Positions 7,182-13,831 are shown, counted from the first letter of the stretch. The stretch is DNA of 15,725 nt from Oscillospiraceae bacterium (GCA_031261245.1 JAISKU010000102.1:1-15725); one strand, 5' to 3'. Notes: generated from the sequence alone by a model not told the origin. Translations and numbers: made by a program.

Positions 7182-8666
7182 CTAAAGTTTGATTTTGTCC
7201 TCCCAGAAGGTGTGCGGCGTCTCGCTCATGTGTATCCAGACGTGCTTGTGGTAGCAGTACTCGTCGAGGACGAGGACGGAGTTCTCCTTTGTCCAGCCGG
7301 ACTCTTTCTGGCCGCCCCACGGGGTTTCGGGGACGATTGCGAGGTGTTGGTTTATCCACGCCGTGCCGACCTTGAATTCGTCGAGCGTGAGCATTCCGAG
7401 GCGGTAATCGCGCGTCCACACCGAGGCGGACAGCCCGTAGCGGCAGTCGTTGACGAGCGCGATCGCCTCCTCGACGGTCTTGATTTTGTACACGCCGACG
7501 ACGGGCGCGAAAATCTCCTCTTGCATGAACTCGATGGAGTTGTCGTACACCTCGAAGATTGTCGGCAGGACGAAAGCGCCCTTTGAGAGGTACGGGTCGG
7601 TCGGCGGGTCGCCGCCGAGGAGCGCCTTGCAGCCGCTCTTTTTCGCGGAGGCGATGTATTTCTCCGCAGTCTCGCGGCAGCGCATGTAGGCGAGTGGACC
7701 CATCATGGTTTCGGGGTCGGTCGGGTCGCCGACGGTTATCTTTGAGGCGGCGAGGACGAAGCGCGAGACAAATTCGTCGTAGACGCCCTCCTGAACGTAG
7801 AAACGGCTCGGGCTGCCGCAGTTTTGACCGGAGTTGAAGAACGCCGCGTGCGTCGCGCCCTCCACCGCCGCGTCGACGTTCGCGTCGTCGAGGACGACCA
7901 TGGCGTTTTTGCCGCCGAGCTCCGCCGCGACGGGCATGACCTTTGGCGCGGCGAGGGAGAGTATGCGCTTGCCGACTGAGGAATCGCCCGTGAAGTTGAT
8001 TTTGTCAACGCCGGGGTGCGTGACCATCGCCTCCCCGACCTCTGGGCCGGGGCCGGTGACGATATTCACGACGCCTGCGGGGATTCCCGCCTCAATTATG
8101 TACTCGCCGAGCTTCAGAACGGTGAGCGGGGCGCACGACGGCGGCTTCATGACGACCGTGTTGCCCATGATGAGCGCCGGGGCGAGCTTCGACACCGCCG
8201 TGACGAGCGGGAAATTCCACGGGGAGATGAGGCCGACGACGCCGAGAGGCTCCCGCACGGTCATGACGCGCGCGTTCGGGTCGGCGGAGATGGTGAGACC
8301 GGTGGACGCGCGCCCGAGGCCGGCGATGAACTCAAACTCGCCGGGGACGAATTTGATGTCGAAGTTGCGCGTCTTTGAAACAGGGCCGCCGTACTGTGCC
8401 GTCTCGAGCGGGACGAGCTCCTCCGAGTGCTCCCGCACGATGTTCGCGAGTTTTAGGAGAAGCTCCGCGCGCTCCCCGATATACGTGTGTTTCCAGACGC
8501 TTTTCGCGCGCGTCGCGGCGGCGACGGCGAGGTCGACGTCCTCGGCGGTACAGCGCGGCACCGTCGCGACGACGGTGTTGTCGGCGGGGTTGATGACGTC
8601 CATTGTGCCGCCCTTGACGGGCTTTGTGAGCTTGCCGTCGATGAGAATTTTGTAGTCGTATGACAT
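7182..8666 (-). CDS. NAD(P)-dependent aldehyde dehydrogenase, non-acylating
   Basis: Protein of 494 aa, full length for the ALDH superfamily. Key residues are all present: N151 in P-W-N-F-P, K174 in M-K-P-P, the G-D-S-S-V-G turn, general base E249 in E-L-G-G-K, nucleophile C283 in G-Q-N-C, E384 in Q-E-E-I-F-A-P, and the closing P-W-G-G-Q-K-E-S-G motif. E249 implies hydrolytic oxidation of an aldehyde to a free carboxylate, since CoA-acylating family members lack that glutamate. It resembles betaine-, lactaldehyde- and aromatic-aldehyde-type dehydrogenases, but the substrate cannot be fixed. It sits 11 nt after the first aldehyde dehydrogenase and 12 nt before the alcohol dehydrogenase. The ATG has AAGGAGG 7 nt upstream. 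Confidence 0.94.
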   Translation of the reverse strand: MSYDYKILIDGKLTKPVKGGTMDVINPADNTVVATVPRCTAEDVDLAVAAATRAKSVWKHTYIGERAELLLKLANIVREHSEELVPLETAQYGGPVSKTRNFDIKFVPGEFEFIAGLGRASTGLTISADPNARVMTVREPLGVVGLISPWNFPLVTAVSKLAPALIMGNTVVMKPPSCAPLTVLKLGEYIIEAGIPAGVVNIVTGPGPEVGEAMVTHPGVDKINFTGDSSVGKRILSLAAPKVMPVAAELGGKNAMVVLDDANVDAAVEGATHAAFFNSGQNCGSPSRFYVQEGVYDEFVSRFVLAASKITVGDPTDPETMMGPLAYMRCRETAEKYIASAKKSGCKALLGGDPPTDPYLSKGAFVLPTIFEVYDNSIEFMQEEIFAPVVGVYKIKTVEEAIALVNDCRYGLSASVWTRDYRLGMLTLDEFKVGTAWINQHLAIVPETPWGGQKESGWTKENSVLVLDEYCYHKHVWIHMSETPHTFWEDKIKL

Positions 8667-8680
8667 GTTGCGCCTCCTTA
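8664..8680 (-). promoter_or_regulatory. Stop codon fused to ribosome binding site (ALDH-to-ALDH junction)
   Basis: On the minus strand this reads TAAGGAGGCGCAACATG: the stop of the first aldehyde dehydrogenase overlaps the AAGGAGG site of the second. It differs by one base from the junction at 3556-3572. This predicts coupled translation of the two aldehyde dehydrogenases. Confidence 0.8.
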
Positions 8681-10108
8681 ATTATAATTTACGCAGACGA
8701 GCTTTGCGTCGGTGAATTCGAGCAGACCGTAGGTGCCGCCCTCCTTGCCGATGCCGGATTCCTTTATGCTTGTGCCCCAGGGCTGTTCATTCGCGAGCAT
8801 CTGGCAGTTGATGAACACCGCGCCGACGTGCAGTTTTCCGATGAGCTTCATGCCCGCGCCGATGTCGCGCGTCCACACGTGGGCGCACAGGCCGTAGTCG
8901 GAGTCGTTCGCGAGCGCGACGAGGTCGTCGGCGTCCGTGTACTTGATGAGGACGGCGACGGGGCCGAAAATCTCCTCACGCGCGGCTTTCATGCCGTGTG
9001 TGCAGTCGGCGAGAACGGTCGGTGTGATGAAAAAGCCGGTTTCCGACGCGACGCCGCCGGTCACGAGCCGCGCGCCCTCGGCGAGCGCGCCGTCTATGTA
9101 GCCGAGAACCTTTTGCTGATGCTCCCGCGAGACGAGCGGGCCCATCTGCACGGACTTGTCCGACGGGTCGCCGACCTTGAGGGATTCGGCGTAGGCGGCG
9201 AATTTGGACACGAACTCGTCGTAGACCTTCTCGTGCACGTAGTATCTGCCCGGGCCGGAGCAGTGCTGCCCGGAGTTGTTGAATTGACGCCACGCGAGGA
9301 CTTTCAGCGACGCGTCGATGTCGGCGTCGGGGAAGATGAGCACGGGGTTGTTGCCTCCGAGCTCCATGACGCACTTTTTGACCGTCGGCGCGGCGGAGGC
9401 GAGGATGGCTTTGCCCGTCTCGCTGCTGCCGGTGAAGCCGATCATGTCCACGTCGGGGTGTGACGCGAGCGCCGCGCCCGCGACGGAGCCGGAGCCGGTG
9501 ATGAAATTCACGACGCCCTTGGGAAGCCCCTCGACCATCGAGAGGACGTGCGCGAATTTCAGACCCGTGAGGGAGTTTATCGACGGCGGCTTTATGACGC
9601 ACGTGTTGCCGAGCGCGATAGCGGGGGCGAGCTTCACCGCCGTCATGATAGTCGGCAGATTCCACGGCGTGATGAAGCCGATTACGCCGACGGGCTCACG
9701 CTTGACATACGTGAGCGTGTTCGCGGCGGGGACGGGAATCTCGTCGCCCTTGAGCGCCGCGGCGGCGTTCGCCGACCACTCAAACTTCTCGGCGGCGCCC
9801 ATGCACGCCCCGAACGCGTCGTTGTACGGCGTGCCGTGCTCCTCACCCTCGACGAGCGCGATGTCGTGCGCGTTCTCGCGGATTTTCGCGGCGATGGCGA
9901 AGAGCACCTTGTTGCGCTCTCCCTGTGGCAGTCCCGACCACGCGGGGAACGCCGCGCGCGCCGCGCCGACCGCGATATCGACGTCGCGCGCGTTCGCCGA
10001 CGGCGCGGTGCCGATAGGTTCTCCGGTGGACGGATTCACCGTCGTGAGCTTGTCGCCCGACGCCGCGAAAACCCAATCGCCGTTTATGTACATCCTGTGT
10101 TCCTGCAA
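8678..10108 (-). CDS. NAD(P)-dependent aldehyde dehydrogenase, first gene of the GRE operon
   Basis: Protein of 476 aa if started at TTG 10108. That start has AAGGGGG 8 nt upstream, like the GAGGGGG site of the VOC gene. An ATG at 10093 (471 aa, AGGA 7 nt upstream) is a fair alternative, because the family homology begins at R-M-Y-I-N-G. Catalytic residues are complete: N150 in P-W-N-L-P, K173, E249 in M-E-L-G-G-N, nucleophile C283 in G-Q-H-C, and E379 in R-E-E-I-F-G-P. As in its neighbour, E249 points to free-acid formation. The two ALDHs are clearly different subfamilies rather than a recent tandem duplication: catalytic-loop, substrate-pocket and C-terminal residues differ throughout. They may handle different aldehydes. 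It is transcribed from the divergent AT-rich region just upstream. Confidence 0.93.
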   Translation of the reverse strand: MQEHRMYINGDWVFAASGDKLTTVNPSTGEPIGTAPSANARDVDIAVGAARAAFPAWSGLPQGERNKVLFAIAAKIRENAHDIALVEGEEHGTPYNDAFGACMGAAEKFEWSANAAAALKGDEIPVPAANTLTYVKREPVGVIGFITPWNLPTIMTAVKLAPAIALGNTCVIKPPSINSLTGLKFAHVLSMVEGLPKGVVNFITGSGSVAGAALASHPDVDMIGFTGSSETGKAILASAAPTVKKCVMELGGNNPVLIFPDADIDASLKVLAWRQFNNSGQHCSGPGRYYVHEKVYDEFVSKFAAYAESLKVGDPSDKSVQMGPLVSREHQQKVLGYIDGALAEGARLVTGGVASETGFFITPTVLADCTHGMKAAREEIFGPVAVLIKYTDADDLVALANDSDYGLCAHVWTRDIGAGMKLIGKLHVGAVFINCQMLANEQPWGTSIKESGIGKEGGTYGLLEFTDAKLVCVNYN

Positions 10109-10140
10109 GTTGATTACCCCCTTGTTTTTCTTCTGTGAGC

Positions 10141-10169
10141 ATTATATAACAAACGACACAAAAAAGCTT
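10141..10169 (-). promoter_or_regulatory. Probable promoter of the ALDH-ADH-GRE-reductase operon
   Basis: On the minus strand, TATAAT lies at 10146-10141 in the context TGTTATATAAT, so an extended -10 (TGT before TATATA) is also possible. It is about 33 nt upstream of the TTG start. The -35 region (10169-10164, AAGCTT) is weak, which would fit an activator-dependent promoter. The palindrome at 10169-10193 begins exactly at this -35 region. Confidence 0.5.
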
Positions 10170-10193
10170 TATATAATTTACGAAATTTTATAA
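10169..10193. promoter_or_regulatory. 25-bp near-perfect palindrome, candidate operator
   Basis: Arms of 11 bp, TTATATAATTT (10169-10179) and AAATTTTATAA (10183-10193), match as inverted repeats at 10 of 11 positions around the spacer ACG. It lies at about -30 to -55 relative to the predicted minus-strand operon promoter and about 33 bp upstream of the plus-strand -35. It is too AT-rich and lacks the T-tail expected of a terminator. A dimeric regulator controlling both divergent operons is the simplest reading. No regulator gene is present in the window. Confidence 0.5.
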
Positions 10194-10226
10194 GAAATAT
10201 TTATCACAGGATGACAAATCCCTATC

Positions 10227-10255
10227 TTGACTAAAACTTGCCGATGTTGTATTCT
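10227..10255 (+). promoter_or_regulatory. Sigma-A-type promoter of the SDR-reductase operon
   Basis: TTGACT (10227-10232), a 17-bp spacer and TATTCT (10250-10255) fit the housekeeping consensus well. It lies about 40 nt upstream of the GTG start at 10297. The surrounding 10109-10296 region is sharply AT-rich against the coding background and holds no gene. Confidence 0.65.
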
Positions 10256-10296
10256 CTTTTTATATATTATTCACAAGACTGAAAGGAGCGCGCGGC

Positions 10297-11115
10297 GTGG
10301 AAAAAATGCTTGAGGGACAGATTGCGCTGATAACGGGAGCCACGAGCGGCATGGGTGAGGCGGTGGCACGCCTGTTCGCAAAGGAGGGCGCGGCCGTTGT
10401 GATAGGCGGGCGCAGCGCCGGGAAGGGCGAAAAGCTCGCCGCCGAGATTAACGCGGCGGGCGGCGCGGCGCGGTACTACGGGCCGCTTGACGTGACGAGC
10501 GAGGCGAGCAACGCGCAGACGGTGGAGAAAACGATAGCGGAGTTCGGGAAAATCGACATTTTGGCGACGTTCGCCGGAAAGACGTTTGACGGCGAGGGCT
10601 TGGACGAAAAGACGAGCTATGAGAAGACGATAGAGTCGAACATGACGGGCACGTACAACACGGTGTTCGCCGTGCTACCGCACATGAAGGAGCGCAAGTC
10701 GGGGAAAATCGTCATATGCTCCTCAAACGGCGCGTTCAACCCGACGACGCCCGCGTACTCGTACCACATGGCGAAGGCGGGGTGCGAGTCGCTGACGGTG
10801 AACCTCGCGATGGAGTGCGCGCCGCTCGGGATTCGCGTCAACTGCATAAAGCCGGGGCCGATACGCACGTCGTTCTGGGACGAGCTCGCGTCCGGCGACG
10901 AGCTTGAGAGTCTGCTCGACGGGATCGCGCGGCACGAGGTGCCGATGGGCAGAATCGGGACGGCGGAGGACATCGCGGGGCCGACGCTGTTTCTGGCCTC
11001 TGAGCTGTCGGCGTACATAACGGGGCTGTGTATGTACGTAGGCGGCGGAATCGGGTACGTGTACAGCCACCCGCAGTCATTTTTGCTGGGCAAAACGCCC
11101 ACGGGAGGGAAATAA
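10297..11115 (+). CDS. Short-chain dehydrogenase/reductase (classical SDR)
   Basis: Protein of 272 aa. GTG 10297 is chosen because AAAGGAG at 10282-10288 is 8 nt upstream; the next ATG at 10306 would be 17 nt away. The Rossmann motif is T13-G14-A-T-S-G18-M-G20. Catalytic residues are N115, S142/S143 and Y156-x3-K160, followed by the P-G-P-I-R-T turn at 186-191, so it should be an active NAD(P)(H) oxidoreductase of a hydroxyl/keto pair. The usual N-N-A-G structural motif after beta-4 is T91-F92-A93-G94, an uncommon variant. The C-terminus extends past the usual dimer strand with an aromatic-rich tail (about 253-272). It is followed after one base by a reductase of the OYE family, and likely works on the same substrate series as that enzyme, for example a ring or chain ketone. 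Confidence 0.92.
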   Translation: MEKMLEGQIALITGATSGMGEAVARLFAKEGAAVVIGGRSAGKGEKLAAEINAAGGAARYYGPLDVTSEASNAQTVEKTIAEFGKIDILATFAGKTFDGEGLDEKTSYEKTIESNMTGTYNTVFAVLPHMKERKSGKIVICSSNGAFNPTTPAYSYHMAKAGCESLTVNLAMECAPLGIRVNCIKPGPIRTSFWDELASGDELESLLDGIARHEVPMGRIGTAEDIAGPTLFLASELSAYITGLCMYVGGGIGYVYSHPQSFLLGKTPTGGK

Positions 11116-11116
11116 T

Positions 11117-13075
11117 ATGGCGTCATTTAACAACTACAAGCACCTTTTTACACCGATAAAGGTGGGGCACACCACATTTAAGAGCCGCGTGGAGTTCGCG
11201 CCGATGGTCTGCGACATGACGGACGGCGACGGCGAGGCGACGCAGGGCTACGTCGATTTCGTCGAGAGGCAGGCGGAGTCCGGCGTCGCGATAATCCACC
11301 TCGGCGCGACGCCCGTGGACGACGTGGCGGCGGCCGACTACCGCTCCGAGCTGTGCGTGACGAGCGAGGACAGGGTGGCGCACCTCGTAAAGCTGGCGGA
11401 GGCGGCGCACAGGCACGGCGCGAAGCTCTCCGTGGAGCTCGTACACGCGGGGAGGGGAGCGGATCCGGAGCTGATAAAGTCGCCAGACGCGCTCGCGCCG
11501 TCGAATTTCCCGATTCAGGACAGGCACCCGTACATAAAGGAGATGGATCAGCGCGATATTGAGCAGGTGATCGCGTCGTATGTGGACTGCGCGACGCGCC
11601 TGAAGCGCTGTGGCTTTGACGCGGTGCTCATCCACGGGGCGCACGGGAACCTGATTGCGCAGTTCCTCTCGCCGTATGTAAACCACAGGACGGATCAGTA
11701 CGGCGGGACGCTTGAAAACCGTATGCGCTTCCCGCTCGCGCTGCTCAAAGCTGTGCGCGAGGCCGTGGGGCGGGACTTCATACTCGAGCTGCGAATCTCC
11801 GGCGACGAGGTGATTGACGGCGGCATGAGGACGGACGAGGTGATCGAGTTTCTAAAGGTCGCGCAGGAGTATATCGACATCGTAAACGTCTCCGCCGGGC
11901 TTATAGTCGAGCCGGAGGGGCGCGTGTACAGTATGCCGACGTATTTCCGGCCGCCCGGCTCAAACGTGCCGTACGCGCGGAAGATAAAGGCGTGCAAGGA
12001 CATAAAAATCCCGATAAGCGTCGTGGGGAGCATAATCACGGCGGAGCTCGCGGAGAGCATAATCGCCGAGGGGAGCGCCGACCTCGTGGCGATGGCGCGC
12101 GCGCTTTTGGCGGATCCCGACGCGCTGAACAAGTGCTATCGCGGGCGCGAGGACGACGTGCGGCCGTGTCTGCGCTGCTGGGGCTGCGCGGGGGGCTACG
12201 GCTCTCACATACACTGCGCCGTGAATCCGCAGCTCGCGCGGACATACCGCTACTCAAAGCCGTGGCCGGCGGACGTGAAGAAGAAGGTCGTCGTTATCGG
12301 GGGAGGCATCGCGGGTACGCAGGCGGCGCGGACGCTGATGGCGAAGGGTCACAGCGTGGTGCTGTTTGAAAAGGGCGAGAAGCTCGGCGGGCTGCTGAAC
12401 GATATAAACAAGCTGCCGTTCAAGGACGACATGCGCCGCTACACGGACTGGATCGAGCGCGAGACGCAAAAGTGCGGCGCGGACATTCGGCTGAACACCG
12501 AGGCGACGGTTGAAAACGTGCTGGCGGAGGCGCCTGACGCGATTATTGTCGCCGTCGGAGCCGTGCCCGCGCGCCCGCCGATTCCCGGTATTGACGGGAA
12601 AAACGTGTACAACGTCATCGACGTGGACTCCGGCAGGGTGACGATACCGAAGGGCAGCCGCGTCGTGGTGTGCGGCGGGGGACTTTCGGGCTGTGAGTCG
12701 GCAATCGCGCTCGCGATGGAGGGGAACACGGTAACCGTCGTGGACATGATACCCGTGTCGGAATTCGCCTCGGGAGTGCACGACCTCGTGAAGAGCATGA
12801 TTGAAATGCTGCTTGAGCAGCACGGCGTCACGCTGATAGGGGAGCACCTCGTGCGCGAGATAGGCGACAAGGTGAAGATCGAGGGCAAGGACTGGAGCTT
12901 TGCGGAGCTTGACGCGGACTACGTGGTGGACGCGTTCGGCATGAAGAAGAATCAGCCGATGATTGACAGGTTCTTTGAGCTGATACCGGACGTGTACTAC
13001 GTCGGCGACTGCCTGGAGGTCAAGAACATCATGAACGCGAATTTCACGGCGTACGACAGGAGCTGCAACATCTGA
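11117..13075 (+). CDS. OYE-type FMN / 4Fe-4S / FAD NADH-dependent reductase
   Basis: Protein of 652 aa. The ATG is one base after the SDR stop, with GGGAGGG (11103-11109) inside the end of the SDR gene. Residues 1-340 form the TIM barrel with H173-G-A-H176-G-N178-L-I-A-Q-F-L-S-P; N178 replaces the tyrosine of the usual HGxHGYL. Cluster ligands are C351, C354, C357 and C367 (CX2CX2CX9C), with a last spacing two residues shorter than in the reductase at 1570-3558. FAD/NAD(P)H domains have G395-x-G397-x-x-G400 and G520-x-G522-x-x-G525, ending with V-G-D-C. The fold matches FadH, BaiCD/BaiH and trimethylamine-dehydrogenase relatives. Reduction of an enone, enoate or dienoate is the likely chemistry, substrate unknown. 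It is a distant paralogue, not a copy, of the minus-strand reductase. Confidence 0.92.
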   Translation: MASFNNYKHLFTPIKVGHTTFKSRVEFAPMVCDMTDGDGEATQGYVDFVERQAESGVAIIHLGATPVDDVAAADYRSELCVTSEDRVAHLVKLAEAAHRHGAKLSVELVHAGRGADPELIKSPDALAPSNFPIQDRHPYIKEMDQRDIEQVIASYVDCATRLKRCGFDAVLIHGAHGNLIAQFLSPYVNHRTDQYGGTLENRMRFPLALLKAVREAVGRDFILELRISGDEVIDGGMRTDEVIEFLKVAQEYIDIVNVSAGLIVEPEGRVYSMPTYFRPPGSNVPYARKIKACKDIKIPISVVGSIITAELAESIIAEGSADLVAMARALLADPDALNKCYRGREDDVRPCLRCWGCAGGYGSHIHCAVNPQLARTYRYSKPWPADVKKKVVVIGGGIAGTQAARTLMAKGHSVVLFEKGEKLGGLLNDINKLPFKDDMRRYTDWIERETQKCGADIRLNTEATVENVLAEAPDAIIVAVGAVPARPPIPGIDGKNVYNVIDVDSGRVTIPKGSRVVVCGGGLSGCESAIALAMEGNTVTVVDMIPVSEFASGVHDLVKSMIEMLLEQHGVTLIGEHLVREIGDKVKIEGKDWSFAELDADYVVDAFGMKKNQPMIDRFFELIPDVYYVGDCLEVKNIMNANFTAYDRSCNI

Positions 13076-13083
13076 AAGGGCGC

Positions 13084-13120
13084 AAAAACGCGGCGGGGCA
13101 TATGCCCCGCCGCGTTTATC
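13084..13120. terminator. Strong bidirectional terminator between convergent genes
   Basis: Positions 13086-13117 form a perfect 32-nt palindrome (AAACGCGGCGGGGCA paired with its complement, around the central TA of CATATG). The A-run at 13084-13088 gives TTTTT on the minus strand, and GTTTATCTGTTATTT follows on the plus strand. It sits in the 47-nt gap between the stop at 13075 (+) and the stop at 13123 (-) and can serve both. Confidence 0.88.
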
Positions 13121-13122
13121 TG

Positions 13123-13545
13123 TTATTTAAGGAATTTTCTCCTCAGATCCTGATCAATAGCGCCGTAGCCGTAGTACAGGATGACAAACGCCGCAGCCGC
13201 GCCGACGGGGTCGCCTTTGAAAACGACTGTTTGAAGCGCCTCGTCCTCCGGAAAAATAAATTCCTGACCGGTAAAATATTCCGCGGCTTTCGATGTCTCA
13301 AAAAATATCATACCACCTGAACTGTTAGGGAGATATGCTCCGATGCGCTCGTCGTCATATGAAAAACTGCAATACTTTCCGTCAGCATCATACTCATACG
13401 TACCGAGCTTGATTTTGTTGTTAAAGAGATTTAAGTACACAGCGCCGTCCTCAAAATATCCGAGGACATTTCCGTGACCCGGCCACTCCAAGAGCTCGCC
13501 CATGGTGGATTTGCCCGCAGCCTTGTTCTTTTTCTTGAAAAACAT
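13123..13545 (-). CDS. Hypothetical 140-aa soluble protein
   Basis: Not recognised. The N-terminus is strongly basic (M-F-F-K-K-K-N-K). The middle consists of short hydrophobic/aromatic strands (G-Y-F-E-D-G-A-V-Y-L-N-L-F, then K-L-G-T-Y-E-Y), suggesting a small beta-rich domain. Near the C-terminus A-A-A-A-F-V-I-L-Y-Y-G-Y-G (about 116-128) is hydrophobic but short for a sure membrane helix. The start is supported by GAGGAGG about 9 nt upstream. It follows the small cysteine protein gene by 17 nt and is probably co-transcribed with it. Base composition is visibly less GC-rich than the flanking operons, suggesting a different history. It looks like a real gene because of its strong ribosome binding site and the terminator directly downstream. 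Confidence 0.75.
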   Translation of the reverse strand: MFFKKKNKAAGKSTMGELLEWPGHGNVLGYFEDGAVYLNLFNNKIKLGTYEYDADGKYCSFSYDDERIGAYLPNSSGGMIFFETSKAAEYFTGQEFIFPEDEALQTVVFKGDPVGAAAAFVILYYGYGAIDQDLRRKFLK

Positions 13546-13562
13546 GTTGAAAAGCCTCCTCG

Positions 13563-13745
13563 TTAAGCGTAGCGGTCGTAAATATCACATTTTTTGTACT
13601 CATCGTCAGAATCGGATTTGCATACGTGTTTTACTTTCGTGTCGTCGGAGTCCATCTTTTTACCTGTGAGTTTGCATATGTACTTGTCGCCGGAGTTTCC
13701 GAAAGAGCTGTGGCTCTCGTAATCAAGCTTGGGACATCTGGACAT
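13563..13745 (-). CDS. Small four-cysteine protein (60 aa)
   Basis: ATG 13745 is preferred, with GAGGTG 6-7 nt upstream; a GTG at 13754 (63 aa) is in frame but less well placed. The protein is hydrophilic and rich in Lys and Asp, with Cys at 4, 24, 42 and 53 and His at 12 and 40. The order is C-P near the start, Y-I-C-K-L-T-G in the middle, V-C-K, then K-K-C-D-I-Y. Four spaced cysteines in so short a chain suggest a metal or iron-sulfur site, but no family is named with confidence; the pattern recalls small uncharacterised cysteine proteins of Clostridia. A near-consensus promoter lies upstream and a 140-aa gene follows 17 nt downstream. It is markedly AT-richer than its neighbours. Confidence 0.75.
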   Translation of the reverse strand: MSRCPKLDYESHSSFGNSGDKYICKLTGKKMDSDDTKVKHVCKSDSDDEYKKCDIYDRYA

Positions 13746-13777
13746 TTTTTTCACCTCACACTCAAAATATTTTTGCT

Positions 13778-13806
13778 AATATATCATATATAGCGCGGTT
13801 CGTCAA
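13778..13806 (-). promoter_or_regulatory. Near-consensus promoter for the two small genes
   Basis: On the minus strand TTGACG (13806-13801), a 17-bp spacer and TATATT (13783-13778) are preceded by TGA, an extended -10. It lies about 33 nt upstream of the ATG at 13745. It is the best promoter match in the window and predicts strong constitutive expression. Confidence 0.75.
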
Positions 13807-13831
13807 GACCACGCCGGGATATATGAACATG

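Noticed and set aside
3570..10108. Bacterial microcompartment locus
   Set aside because: GRE, aldehyde and alcohol dehydrogenases suggest it, but no shell protein or phosphotransacylase gene is present, the aldehyde dehydrogenases are not the CoA-acylating kind, and no encapsulation-peptide-like amphipathic tail was clear.
10109..10296. AT-rich gap considered for a small RNA, riboswitch or CRP site
   Set aside because: TGTGA and TCACA half-sites occur but not as a spaced pair, no riboswitch-like conserved structure or terminator was seen, and two promoters plus the palindrome account for the region.
13085..13118. Perfect palindrome considered as a recombination or attachment site
   Set aside because: Its place between two convergent stop codons and its T-rich flanks on both strands explain it fully as a bidirectional terminator.
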